From Streptomyces kronopolitis (GTDB lineage Bacteria; Actinomycetota; Actinomycetes; Streptomycetales; Streptomycetaceae): DNA of 64,000 nucleotides. Every line of letters starts with the position of its first letter. Position 1 is the stretch's first letter. Below the pieces are notes generated by a model, which saw only the letters and a list, made by a program, of their open reading frames with translations, made no database searches and was not told the DNA's origin. A program made the translations under genes and the position numbers. The stretch lies in contig NZ_BMND01000003.1 in assembly GCF_014646275.1 (NCBI RefSeq), positions 124,001-188,000 of the forward strand. The letters are read 5' to 3'. Of this stretch, positions 52,832 through 61,464 are shown piece after piece.

Positions 52832-53308
52832 GTGACAGAGAGGGAAACTCCAGTGGTCCAGCTTGTCGGAGTCGCGGTTCTGATCGGCAGCGGTCTCATA
52901 TCCGGAGTCTTCTTCGCGGTTGCCGTCAGTGTTCTACCGGCGCTGAACGCGATGACACCTGACCGCTATCTGCAGGCCCATTCTCTGCTGGGCCAGGGGT
53001 ATCACCCGACCATGCCGCTGTTGGTCAATGCGACCCTGGTGGCCGACATCGTGCTGGCCGTGGCCGCACCGTCCGCGACCATCCGCTCCCTGCTGATCAC
53101 GTCGATTGTCGGGATCGTGGTGGTGGAGGCGGTCTCCCACCTCTGCAACGTGCCCTTGAACAAGGTGGTCAGGGGCACGGACGCCGATGCCGTTCCGGTC
53201 AACTGGCAGGATCCCCGTCCCAGGTGGCGCATGTGGCACATGATCAGGACCGTTGCGGCGCTCGTGGTCCTGCTGCTCAACAGCCTCGCGATCACGTTCG
53301 CCAACTGA
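52832..53308 (+). CDS. DUF1772 family membrane protein (anthrone-oxygenase type)
   Basis: A 158-residue protein with four membrane helices (about residues 10-32, 60-80, 85-105 and 138-157). The motif around FFAVAVSVLPALNAMTPDRY and LCNVPLNKVV, plus the C-terminal RWRMWHMIRTVAALVVL, fits DUF1772, a family that includes fungal and bacterial cofactor-free anthrone/noranthrone oxygenases. In a type II polyketide cluster it could oxidise an anthrone to an anthraquinone. GTG 52832 with AGAGGAG upstream was chosen; the longer frame from 52760 lacks a ribosome site. Confidence 0.8.
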   Translation: MTERETPVVQLVGVAVLIGSGLISGVFFAVAVSVLPALNAMTPDRYLQAHSLLGQGYHPTMPLLVNATLVADIVLAVAAPSATIRSLLITSIVGIVVVEAVSHLCNVPLNKVVRGTDADAVPVNWQDPRPRWRMWHMIRTVAALVVLLLNSLAITFAN

Positions 53309-53319
53309 CGACGCCACAC

Positions 53320-53337
53320 CGGGCCGGTTCCGGCCCG
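53320..53337 (+). terminator. Small hairpin after the DUF1772 gene
   Basis: Perfect 8-bp arms CGGGCCGG/CCGGCCCG with a TT loop directly after the stop codon; it may weaken rather than block read-through into the methyltransferase gene. Confidence 0.5.
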
Positions 53338-53376
53338 ACCTCACACATGGGCAACACTCAGTCGAAGGGAACTGGG

Positions 53377-54006
53377 ATGAGACCGTGGTTTTACACATGG
53401 CTGTACAAGCGAGGAGCCGCGTGGGAGCGCGTCGGTGTCAGCCCCGAGTTGCGCGAGCTCGTCACCGAGGGGCGCATCAAGGCACCGTCGCAGTCCGAAG
53501 GCCGTCCGCGCGCCGTTGACCTGGGCTGCGGTACCGGATCCAACGCTGTGTTTCTCGCTCAGAATGGCTTCGACGTTGTGGGAGTCGACTTTACCGATTT
53601 CGCCCTGGAGCGGGCCCGCGTGCGGGCCCGTGAGGCGGGCGTCGGACAGCACTGCCGATTCATCAACGGAGACCTCTCGGCGGCGGAGATCCCAGGTGTC
53701 GTCGGGCCGTTCGATCTGCTGGTCGACTACGGGACCCTGGACGACACCACCGGTTCCGTGAAGCGCGGCATAGTGAACACCGTGTTGCGGCTCTCGCGCC
53801 CTGGATCGCAGTTCTTCCACTGGTGTTTCGCGGCGGACAAGAAGGACCTGCCCTGGGTGGCTCGCAAGAGAATGTCCAGGCTTCTTCACACGGTCATGGC
53901 ACCGGGAGAATCGGAGCGTCTTTTCGGCCACGCCTTCGACGTCGAACGGCTCCCCGATCCGCCCAGGCCCGCGCATGCCGCCTGCTTCCTCATGGTGCGT
54001 AGCTGA
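53377..54006 (+). CDS. Class I SAM-dependent methyltransferase
   Basis: A 209-residue methyltransferase. The SAM-binding motif I is AVDLGCGTGSNAVFLAQNGF (about residues 46-65), followed by VVGVDFTDFALERAR (acidic residue after beta 2) and FDLLVDYGTLDD. The N-terminus WFYTWLYKRGAAWE suggests a membrane- or substrate-facing helix. It resembles small thiopurine-type (TPMT-like) enzymes. ATG 53377 with GAAGGGA was preferred over ATG 53347. It may O- or C-methylate the polyketide, but position is the only support for that. Confidence 0.82.
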   Translation: MRPWFYTWLYKRGAAWERVGVSPELRELVTEGRIKAPSQSEGRPRAVDLGCGTGSNAVFLAQNGFDVVGVDFTDFALERARVRAREAGVGQHCRFINGDLSAAEIPGVVGPFDLLVDYGTLDDTTGSVKRGIVNTVLRLSRPGSQFFHWCFAADKKDLPWVARKRMSRLLHTVMAPGESERLFGHAFDVERLPDPPRPAHAACFLMVRS

Positions 54007-54293
54007 AACCAGCGGGATCAGGCCAGGGTGCAGCCCGGTGAGCGGCTGGATGAGCGCACGAAGCCGCGGCCGCAACCGCATCCCAAATGGGCCGTCAGTA
54101 ATCGGCCAAAACGAAGGTGGAAAGGGCTGGAGGTAGTCGTCGGCAGCCATTCTGTGTGCAAGATCGTGCCAGTATCTATGGGATGTCGGATGCCTGAGCT
54201 TCAGGGGACGTGACCGGTCCGGCCGAAACGATATCGGCTGGCAAAACGCGTATGTTGCAGTAGAAGAGCATTCGAAGCTCAACGGGGGTCTGC
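54007..54293. other. Upstream region of the SARP gene
   Basis: 287 bases without a gene. The last 100 bases are clearly less GC-rich (from about 54,190) and should hold the SARP promoter. No 11-bp-spaced heptamer repeats of the SARP type were seen here. Confidence 0.45.
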
Positions 54294-56213
54294 ATGCGAT
54301 TCAGCATTCTTGGAAGTATGGAAGTGTACGACGGGGAACACCTGGTCACTCCGACATCGCCGAAATTGCGTCACGTACTGGCCGCTCTGCTTCTCCATGC
54401 AAATCGGCCGGTCCGGCCCGAGTCGCTGATCGAGGAACTGTGGCTGCACGAACCACCGGCGACGGCTGCCACCACGCTCCAGACCTACATCTACCGGCTC
54501 CGGAAGAAGCTCGGCCTGTACGAGGGGATTGGTGAGCGGGAGATCCTGGCCACGGTCAACTCGAGCTACCTCATGCGGGCCAAGGCGGAGCAGCTCGACG
54601 TGACTTTGTTCGAGCAGCTTTCCCGACTCGGGCAGGAGGCGCTCCAGGACGGCAAGCCCGAGCAGGCGTCTTCACTGCTCGGCGAGGCCTTGACCTTATG
54701 GCGCGGAAACATGCTGGAAGGCGTGCCGGTCGGTCCGCTGCTGGAGGCGCACCTGGTGCGCTTCGAGGAGGCCCGGCTGCGCGCACACGAGATGCGGATC
54801 GATGCGGGCCTGCAGATGGGCCAGCATCATGAACTGATCGCCGAGCTGAGGTCGCTGATCGCCAGTCACCCCCTGCATGAGGGGTTCCCCGCCCAATTGA
54901 TGCTGGCCCTCTACCGTTCGGGCCGCCGACTGGAGGCGCTGGAGGTCTACCGTTCGCTGCGTCGTCGGCTCGTGACCGAACTGGGGCTGGACCCGTCGGG
55001 CGAGTTGGTGGGGCTGCACCGTGCCATCCTCAGCGCCGATCCGTCCCTGAATCTCCCCGCCGGAGAGCGGAAGGTCGTCCGGCTGAACAGCGGACCGGCT
55101 CAACTCCCGTATCAGAATTCCGATCTGGTCGTTCACAAGGGTCTGGCCGCGCAGCTGGAAGCGGTGCTGCGAACAGCTGCCGACCGGCCCCGGTACTGGG
55201 ACGGCACAGCGGCTGTGGTCTCCCTTCACGGCATGCCCGGCGTGGGAAAGAGCACCTTGGCGCTGCGCACAGCGCATGAGTTGCGTCCGCTGTTCCCGGA
55301 CGGTCAGCTCTACGTCGACCTCCGCGACCAGCACGGTCGGCCGCTGCCTTCCGCCGAGGCCGTCGACGGATTCCTGAGAGGGATCGGACTGCAGCCGGAT
55401 TCGTCCGACCGGCTGGAGGACCGCGCGGAGCACTTCCGCGCCTGGAGCACGGACCGCAAGGTGCTGGTCGTCCTGGACAACGCGGTGTCCGCCGAGCAGG
55501 TGCTGCCGCTGCTGCCCAGCGGACCGCAGTGCGCGACCATCCTGACCAGCCGGTCGCACCTGGCCGGACTGGGCGAGGAGATAGCGCTCGAACTCTCGCT
55601 GCCGTCCGTCGAGGAGGGTGTCCATCTGCTTGAGTCCCTGCTTCCGGCCGGACAGGTGTTGCAGGACCGGCAGCATGCCGAGAAGGTCGTCCTGCTGTGC
55701 GGCCGCCTGCCGGCCGCCATCTGCGCGGCTGCGACCCAGCTCGGTTCGAGCCCCCAGTGGCGGCTGCGCGACCTCGCCGACTGGCTGGCCGACTCGGCGG
55801 GCAGGCTGAGCACCCTCATGTCGCCAGACGCAAGCCTGCGCAACACCCTCGAGCTCATCTGCCGGTCGTCCGGACACAGTGTTCAGAGGATCTTCGAGCG
55901 GCTGGGAATGCTTCCCGAGACGTTCACCCGTGAGGAACTCCTGGGCGGCGGCGACGATGTGGACGGCGCGCTGAAGCACTTGGTGGAATCCCGGCTGGTG
56001 GAGCGGGTCATCCGGATCGAGGACGGCAGTTATCGACCGGCTTATTGCTGTCATGAATTGGTAAGGCTGTATGCGCAGGAACGCTGGCGCGCGGCCATGC
56101 CGCGGCGGGAAGACCCCCTGCCGCCCGGGTCGTACCTCGGGCCGGTCACCACCCCTGATATGTTGCCCGACTGCGCAGTGCCGGGTGCCCGCCTGTATGT
56201 GATGGAGCGATGA
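54294..56213 (+). CDS. SARP family activator with NB-ARC domain
   Basis: A 639-residue pathway-specific activator of the AfsR/DnrI group. The OmpR-like DNA-binding domain spans residues 1-95 (MRFSILGSMEVYDGEHLVTP to ILATVNSSYLMRA). The bacterial transcriptional activation domain runs to about 245 (FEEARLRAHEMRIDAGLQMG ... LVTELGLDPSGEL). An NB-ARC ATPase domain follows, with P-loop GMPGVGKSTLALRTAHEL near 315 and VLVVLDNAVSAEQVLPLLP; no TPR tail. Codon 135 is TTA (54696-54698), pointing to bldA control. Its stop overlaps the P450 start. It probably activates the polyketide genes. Confidence 0.93.
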   Translation: MRFSILGSMEVYDGEHLVTPTSPKLRHVLAALLLHANRPVRPESLIEELWLHEPPATAATTLQTYIYRLRKKLGLYEGIGEREILATVNSSYLMRAKAEQLDVTLFEQLSRLGQEALQDGKPEQASSLLGEALTLWRGNMLEGVPVGPLLEAHLVRFEEARLRAHEMRIDAGLQMGQHHELIAELRSLIASHPLHEGFPAQLMLALYRSGRRLEALEVYRSLRRRLVTELGLDPSGELVGLHRAILSADPSLNLPAGERKVVRLNSGPAQLPYQNSDLVVHKGLAAQLEAVLRTAADRPRYWDGTAAVVSLHGMPGVGKSTLALRTAHELRPLFPDGQLYVDLRDQHGRPLPSAEAVDGFLRGIGLQPDSSDRLEDRAEHFRAWSTDRKVLVVLDNAVSAEQVLPLLPSGPQCATILTSRSHLAGLGEEIALELSLPSVEEGVHLLESLLPAGQVLQDRQHAEKVVLLCGRLPAAICAAATQLGSSPQWRLRDLADWLADSAGRLSTLMSPDASLRNTLELICRSSGHSVQRIFERLGMLPETFTREELLGGGDDVDGALKHLVESRLVERVIRIEDGSYRPAYCCHELVRLYAQERWRAAMPRREDPLPPGSYLGPVTTPDMLPDCAVPGARLYVMER

Positions 56214-57409
56214 TGGACCAACACAGCGCGCTGCCCTTCCCGTTCCAGAGCCCGGGTGCGCTGGAGATGGCCGAGGAGTGGGAGCGGCTACGTCGCTCCT
56301 GTCCGGTCGCCCGCGTCGGTTTCGCGACCGGGGACAACGGCTGGCTGGTGACCCGGTACGAGGACGTGCGCACCGTGCTGACCGACGCACGCTTCAGCCG
56401 TGCGGCCGCGGCACTTCCGGACGCGCCGCGGATGCGTCCGCTGGCCGCCGACGCGGCGACCATCCTGTCGAAGGACGCGCCCGAGCACACCCGGCTGCAC
56501 AAGCTCGTGGCACGAGCCTTCGGGAAGAAGCAGATCGAGCGGCTGCGCCCGTTCGTCGAGCAGACCACCCAGGAGCTGCTGGACGTGATGGAGCAGGCCG
56601 GCCCGTCGGCCGATCTGGTGGCCGACCTCGGGCTGCCCCTGCCGGTCGCCGTCATCTGTCAGCTGCTCGGCGTGCCCTTCGCCGACCGTGACCGGTTCTG
56701 CCGGTGGGCTGACGTGATGCTCAGCCTCGGCACTCATACCTCGGACCAGGTCCGGGCCGCGCGCTCTGAGCTCGCCGGCTACCTGGGGGAGCTGATCAAG
56801 GTCAAGCGCCAGAGGGAGGGCGACGACGATCTGCTGAGCACGCTGATCGGCGCCAGCGAGGCCGGCGACCGGCTGAGCGAACACGAACTCGTGGTCTTTG
56901 GTGTCACCCTGCTGATCGCCGGCTACCACACGACGTCGAGCACCTTCGCTAACGGAGCTCTGCAACTCCTGCGCCGCCCGGACCTGACCGCGAGCATCGC
57001 GGGGAACCCCGAGCGGATCCGGGCCACGGTCGAGGAGATCCTGCGGTACAGCACCGCCGGTGTCAACGGCGGAACCATCAGGGTCGCCACCGAGGACGTC
57101 GAACTGGGCGGGGTCCTGGTGCGGGCGGGCGAGGCGGTGCTGCCCGCGATCACCTCGGCGAACCGGGACGAGACGGTCTTCGCGAACGCCGCCGCCTTCG
57201 ATCCCGACCGCGACCACAACCCCCACCTGGCCTTCGGGCTCGGGACGCACTATTGCCTCGGTTCCCAACTGGCCCGGCTGGAGCTGACAGTGGTCATCGA
57301 TGGGCTGCTGCGCCGGTTCCCCAAGCTGCGCCTCGCCGTGCCGGAGGAGGAGCTGAGCTGTACTGCGGGCGTCATCCGGAGTCTGACGGCGCTGCCGGTC
57401 GTCTGGTGA
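56210..57409 (+). CDS. Cytochrome P450
   Basis: A 399-residue soluble bacterial P450. The haem loop is AFGLGTHYCLGSQLARLEL with Cys349 as iron ligand; the K-helix ExxR is VEEILRYS. In the I-helix the usual AG-x-(D/E)-TT oxygen-activation motif reads AGYHTTSS, with His240 in place of the acid, which is unusual. ATG 56210 overlaps the SARP stop (ATGA), so the two are coupled; ATG 56213 is an alternative. Probably hydroxylates or couples the aromatic polyketide. Confidence 0.92.
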   Translation: MMDQHSALPFPFQSPGALEMAEEWERLRRSCPVARVGFATGDNGWLVTRYEDVRTVLTDARFSRAAAALPDAPRMRPLAADAATILSKDAPEHTRLHKLVARAFGKKQIERLRPFVEQTTQELLDVMEQAGPSADLVADLGLPLPVAVICQLLGVPFADRDRFCRWADVMLSLGTHTSDQVRAARSELAGYLGELIKVKRQREGDDDLLSTLIGASEAGDRLSEHELVVFGVTLLIAGYHTTSSTFANGALQLLRRPDLTASIAGNPERIRATVEEILRYSTAGVNGGTIRVATEDVELGGVLVRAGEAVLPAITSANRDETVFANAAAFDPDRDHNPHLAFGLGTHYCLGSQLARLELTVVIDGLLRRFPKLRLAVPEEELSCTAGVIRSLTALPVVW

Positions 57410-57478
57410 CCGCGATATCCCGCGAAACATGACTAGGCTACGGTCATGGCGACATGATCAGGAAAAGGGGTGCGGATC

Positions 57479-58024
57479 GTGGCAGACGATCTGGAACATC
57501 AGGAGCCGCCAAGGCCGTTGAGGATCTCTGACGCGGAACGCGATCGGGCCATCGAGCAGTTGCAGACCGCGCTCGGCGAGGGGCGTATCTCACTGGCCGA
57601 ACTCGACAAGCGGCTTTCCCTGGTCTACTCGGCCGACACCAGGCCGGAGATCGACGCCGTCATGGCCGACCTGCCGGCCGCCCGTCCGCTGGAGGCGCTT
57701 GAGGTCCACCGGGTCAAGTCGATCGCGCGGATCCACGGTCGCTGGGAGGTGCCGGCGTTCCTGACCGTCGGCTGCTACGACGCTTTGATCCGGCTCGACT
57801 TTCGCCAGGCGTCCATCGGACACCCGGCGGTCCGCATCGACCTGTCCGCCGCCAAGAGCATCGTCCGTCTTCAGCTGCCCCCCGGGGCATCGGTCTCGGC
57901 CCACGGACTGGCGGTCCACAAGGGTCTCATCCGCAACCGGGTGGCCGACCGGAGCGGTCTCCCTGGCGGTACCGAGTTCATGATTACCGGCCATCTGACG
58001 AAGGCGCTGCTGTTCCTCAGGTGA
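57479..58024 (+). CDS. DUF1707 family protein
   Basis: A 181-residue protein. The N-terminal DUF1707 (SHOCT-like) domain is clear: PLRISDAERDRAIEQLQTAL and LDKRLSLVYSADTRPEIDAV (about residues 12-65). The C-terminal half is a beta-rich domain with no membrane helix. Function unknown; DUF1707 domains are often found on actinobacterial regulators or membrane proteins. GTG 57479 with AAAAGGGG upstream is preferred to GTG 57470. Its place inside the cluster may be coincidental. Confidence 0.82.
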   Translation: MADDLEHQEPPRPLRISDAERDRAIEQLQTALGEGRISLAELDKRLSLVYSADTRPEIDAVMADLPAARPLEALEVHRVKSIARIHGRWEVPAFLTVGCYDALIRLDFRQASIGHPAVRIDLSAAKSIVRLQLPPGASVSAHGLAVHKGLIRNRVADRSGLPGGTEFMITGHLTKALLFLR

Positions 58025-58051
58025 CATCCCGGCCCGCATCGGCCGGCAAAT

Positions 58052-58090
58052 GGTTCGGGCCGCGCACCAGATCGGTGCGCGGCCCGAACC
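58052..58090. terminator. Bidirectional hairpin terminator
   Basis: Perfect 17-bp arms (58052-58068 and 58074-58090) with a 5-base loop AGATC separate the converging DUF1707 and second P450 genes. Confidence 0.85.
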
Positions 58091-58096
58091 ATGTGG

Positions 58097-59305
58097 TCAC
58101 CACTGCACGGGAATCTCCACGAAGTTCTGGATCAGCGCGCCCTCGTTCCGCGGCAGTTCGTCCGCGGGAGCGGTGAGCCGCAGCTCGGGGAAGCGGCGCA
58201 CCACGCCCTCCACGGCCACCTGCAGCTCCATCCTGGCCAGGGCGGCCCCGGCACAGAAGTGGATGCCGGTGCTGAAGGTCACGTGGTGGTTGTCCCGCCG
58301 GGTGATGTCGAAGGTCTCCGGGTCGGTGAAGACGTCGGGGTCCATGTTGGCCGACTCGATCGAGGGGATGATGCTCGAACCGGCGGGGATGAGGACGCCG
58401 CCGACCTCGATGTCCTCCTTGACGTAGCGCAGCATGGACAGCGAGGAGCCCATCACCTGGAGGCGCAGTAGCTCCTCGACGGCCGACGGCACGAGCGACG
58501 GATCGGCGTGCAGCCGGGCGAGGTCCTCGGGCCGGCTGAGCAGGACGACGAGGCTGGAGCCGAGCTGGCCGGCAGTGGTCTCGTACCCTGCGATCAGCAG
58601 CAGCATCACCCAGTAGACCAGCTCGTACTCGCTCAGGCCCGACTCGTCGTCGTCCTGGACCGCGATCATCGCGCTGATCAGGTCGTTGCCGTGCGTCTCC
58701 CGCTTGGCGGCCACGAACTGCTGGACGTAGGCGATGAGCTCGCCGCGGGCCCGGCCGATCTCCTCACCGGTGAACCGGCTCACCGACAGGAAGTGGTCCG
58801 TCCAGCTGCGGAACTTGTGCTGATCCTCAAGCGGGACCCCGAGCAGCTCGCAGGTCATCCGGATCGTCAGCGGGAACGCCAGCGCCTCGTTCAGATCAGC
58901 CGGGCGGGGGCCCTTCTCCATCGCGTCGAGGAGTTCTGCCACCACCTTCTCGGTGCGCGGCCGCAGCTCCTCGACCCGCCTGGGGGTGAAGGCCTTGGTG
59001 ATCAGACGGCGCATCCGGGTGTGCTCCGGCGGGTCCGGGCTGATGTGCGGGTCCTGGAACATGACGTTGTCCTTCGTCATGCGGGCGGTACCCGGTCGGG
59101 TCAGGTCGCGGCTCACGCGCTCGTCGGACAGGACCGCCCGCATGTCCGCGTACCTGGTGATCAGCAGGGCCCGGTCTCCGCTCGGGAGCTCCACCGGGAC
59201 GACTGGCTCGTCCCGGATGCTGCGCAGCTCGGCGGGCTGTTCCAGCGCGGACGGCCGCTTGAACGGGTACGGACACGCACCGGTTGTCCGGGGGCTCGTA
59301 GTCAT
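58097..59305 (-). CDS. Cytochrome P450 (second)
   Basis: A 402-residue P450 of the CYP105/107-like bacterial group. The haem loop is FSTGIHFCAGAALARMEL, the I-helix has a normal LIAGYETTAGQL, and the ExxR helix is VEELLRLQ. The N-terminus CPYPFKRPSALEQPAEL is typical of soluble P450s. Start ATG 59305. It lies 121 bases downstream of the acyltransferase gene on the same strand and is likely co-transcribed. It is distinct from the first P450, so the product probably undergoes two oxidations. Confidence 0.92.
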   Translation of the reverse strand: MTTSPRTTGACPYPFKRPSALEQPAELRSIRDEPVVPVELPSGDRALLITRYADMRAVLSDERVSRDLTRPGTARMTKDNVMFQDPHISPDPPEHTRMRRLITKAFTPRRVEELRPRTEKVVAELLDAMEKGPRPADLNEALAFPLTIRMTCELLGVPLEDQHKFRSWTDHFLSVSRFTGEEIGRARGELIAYVQQFVAAKRETHGNDLISAMIAVQDDDESGLSEYELVYWVMLLLIAGYETTAGQLGSSLVVLLSRPEDLARLHADPSLVPSAVEELLRLQVMGSSLSMLRYVKEDIEVGGVLIPAGSSIIPSIESANMDPDVFTDPETFDITRRDNHHVTFSTGIHFCAGAALARMELQVAVEGVVRRFPELRLTAPADELPRNEGALIQNFVEIPVQW

Positions 59306-59426
59306 GCGTCTCCCTCAGAGATGAGATCCGATCTGTTCGACCGGCTCGGTAGTGGTGCAAGTTGGGAACTTCGCTCCCAGCGCGGCCGGTTATGCCGATG
59401 AGACTCTGGCAGCCGGTGATGGACGA

Positions 59427-60431
59427 TCACTGGACGCTCAGCCGGTGCCCTTCCGACCGAATCCGCCGTACAGCGCTCGGGAGCGCACCGTGCACGAGGT
59501 CGGCGGCGGCGCGCGCGGGTGGGAGCACGGCGACGACGTCGCTGCGTCCGGAGGCGATCGCCGGGTGCCGACGGGCCAGGCTCAGCAGGCTTTCGCCGGG
59601 ACCGGCGTCGATCAGCAGGAAGTTGCCGTTGGCGAGGAGCCGGTCGAGCGCGGGGCCGAAGAGCACCGGCTCGGCGATCTGGCGGGCCCAGAAGCTGGGG
59701 TCGACGGCCTCCGCCGACCCCAGCGGGTGCCCGGTGTAGGCCGAGTAGAGCCGGACGGCGGGCGGGCGCAGGGCCGTCCGCGCGACGTCGGGCAGGGCAG
59801 AGGCGACGACGGGATCCATCAGCTGGCTGTGGAAGCCCTGGCGGGCCCGGGCCCGGCGGCACAGCACGCCCTGTGCGCGCAGCCGGCTCTCGGCCTCGGC
59901 GAGCGGCGCCTTGGCACCGGCCAGCAGGATCTGGCGGGGGCCGTTCAGCGCCCCGACCACCACCCCCTCGGGGAGCAGGGAGGCCAGCGTGTCGGGCGAC
60001 GCGGCGACGGCCAGCATCCCGCCGGGAGGTGTCCGCGTCGCAGCCTCCGTCCGCGTGATCAGCAGCCGCACGGCATCCGGCAGGGACATCACGCCGGCGA
60101 CGACGGCCGCGACGGCCTCGCCGACACTGTGGCCCAGCAAGGCCGCCGGGCGGACACCCCAGCTGCGGATCAGACGCGCCGTCGCGTAACCGAGGGCGAA
60201 CAACAGCGGCTGAGCCTGCTCGGCCTCGTCGAGACCGTCCTCGCGCCCGGCCAGGAAGTCGGCCCGCAGCCGCTCCGCCCGCACCCCGAGCAGGTCGAAG
60301 ACGTTCTCCATGGCGGCGGTGAACACCGGCTCGGCGCCGTAGAGGTGCCGTCCCATGCCAGGGTGCTGAGCACCCTGGCCCGCGAACAGCAGCACTACCG
60401 GGCGCGGGCCGGACTTGGCGGTGGTCTCCAT
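59427..60431 (-). CDS. Acyl/malonyl-CoA:ACP transferase
   Basis: A 334-residue acyltransferase that loads ACP with an acyl (usually malonyl) group. Motifs are LFAGQGAQHPGMGRHLY at the start, the nucleophile box GHSVGE (residues about 99-104), a conserved Arg in LLITRTEAA, and QGFHSQLMDP, where FHS at the specificity loop agrees with malonyl selection. ATG 60431 has GGAGG five bases upstream. Type II clusters usually borrow FabD from fatty-acid synthesis, so a dedicated copy suggests an unusual starter unit or extra malonyl supply. Confidence 0.88.
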   Translation of the reverse strand: METTAKSGPRPVVLLFAGQGAQHPGMGRHLYGAEPVFTAAMENVFDLLGVRAERLRADFLAGREDGLDEAEQAQPLLFALGYATARLIRSWGVRPAALLGHSVGEAVAAVVAGVMSLPDAVRLLITRTEAATRTPPGGMLAVAASPDTLASLLPEGVVVGALNGPRQILLAGAKAPLAEAESRLRAQGVLCRRARARQGFHSQLMDPVVASALPDVARTALRPPAVRLYSAYTGHPLGSAEAVDPSFWARQIAEPVLFGPALDRLLANGNFLLIDAGPGESLLSLARRHPAIASGRSDVVAVLPPARAAADLVHGALPSAVRRIRSEGHRLSVQ

Positions 60432-60704
60432 GGACGCCTCCGAAGGCAATGGTCAGGCGCCCAAGGGCGGGGCGCCGCACACCGACCATGGGGTGGCGGA
60501 ATCTCGGCCCACTAGCGGGCGGCTGGACCGCCGCTCTTACAGGGATGCCAGCTTCTCGCCAGCCCGCGTCCAGCGGAGCCGCCCAGCCTGGTGCACCGGG
60601 GGTCTGCCGGTGATCGAACCGGCCGTGACGCAACGGCGTGGTGCGCCCGGCCGGATCCCTGACACGTCCCCGCCACCTCACACCGTTCGACTCGGGGAGG
60701 ACCC
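60432..60704. promoter_or_regulatory. Divergent promoter region between the acyltransferase and the PKS operon
   Basis: 273 bases between divergent units. This is where the SARP would be expected to bind. Short TTCGAC-like motifs near 60686 are seen but not in a clear 11-bp-spaced array. No gene is present. Confidence 0.45.
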
Positions 60705-61034
60705 GTGTATCAGAACTTGATCGTTGCCCGGATGGATCCGTCGCAGGCGGATTCCGTCGCGGAGATCTTCGCGGAATCGGACGCTTCCGAACTGCCGCAC
60801 CTGATCGGGGTGTCCCGGCGCTCGCTGTGGCGCTTCCACGACCTGTACTTCCACCTCGTGGAGGGAGACCAGGACGTCACCCCCAACCTCTACCGGGCCC
60901 GCAGCCACCCGCTCTACGAGGACATACACGTCAGGCTCGCGCGGCACATCCAGCCGTACGACCCGGCGTGGAAAGAGCCGAAGGACGCCATGGCCAGCCC
61001 GTTCTACACCTGGGAGAACAAGCGTGAGTGCTGA
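60705..61034 (+). CDS. Polyketide cyclase, TcmI family
   Basis: A 109-residue ferredoxin-like-fold cyclase of the TcmI type, which closes later rings of aromatic polyketides. The family pattern is visible: the N-terminal YQNLIVARMDPSQADSVAEI, then HLIGVSRRSLWRFHDLYFHL and the C-terminal ASPFYTWE. GTG 60705 follows GGGGAGG. Its end overlaps the cupin gene by 11 bases. First gene of the PKS operon. Confidence 0.92.
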   Translation: MYQNLIVARMDPSQADSVAEIFAESDASELPHLIGVSRRSLWRFHDLYFHLVEGDQDVTPNLYRARSHPLYEDIHVRLARHIQPYDPAWKEPKDAMASPFYTWENKREC

Positions 61035-61464
61035 AGTGAAGAAGGTCGCCGTCACCGATGTGACACCGAACCTGCGCCGGGGCGGGGACGTTCGAGTCCT
61101 GCTCAGCCCGCTGACGGTCGGCGCCACCTCGGGATTCATGGGGACGGTCACGCTGGAGCCGGGCGAGTACGTGTGCGAGCACTACCACCCGTACTCCGAG
61201 GAGTTCGTCCACCTGGTCCGCGGGATCGTGAGCCTCACCATCGATGGCACGACGCTGGAGCTGCACCCGGGCGACTCGGCCATGGTGCCGATCGGCCTGC
61301 GGCACCGGCTGGTGAACACCGGCTGCGTCCAGGCGCAGGCCGTCTTCCACCTGGGCCCCTTGGCGCCCAAGCCCGAACTCGGCCACGTGGACACCGAGTT
61401 CCTGCCCGGCCACGAGGACGTTCCGGCGCCTCAGGTCGGCGGGCCGGTCGGGGCGGACGCATGA
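61024..61464 (+). CDS. Cupin protein, TcmJ-like
   Basis: A 146-residue single-domain cupin. Metal-binding residues are in [19 protein letters not shown] (His-x-His and Glu) and the second box [12 protein letters not shown]. Cupins of this kind (TcmJ, WhiE-ORFII) lie just before the ketosynthase gene in tetracenomycin and spore-pigment clusters and are thought to aid cyclisation or oxidation. ATG 61024 overlaps the cyclase gene and its stop overlaps the ketosynthase start (ATGA). Confidence 0.88.
   Translation: MSAEVKKVAVTDVTPNLRRGGDVRVLLSPLTVGATSGFMGTVTLEPGEYVCEHYHPYSEEFVHLVRGIVSLTIDGTTLELHPGDSAMVPIGLRHRLVNTGCVQAQAVFHLGPLAPKPELGHVDTEFLPGHEDVPAPQVGGPVGADA

Noticed and set aside
54007..54213. 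61-codon frame before the SARP gene
   Set aside because: No ribosome site, poor codon bias and no conserved features.
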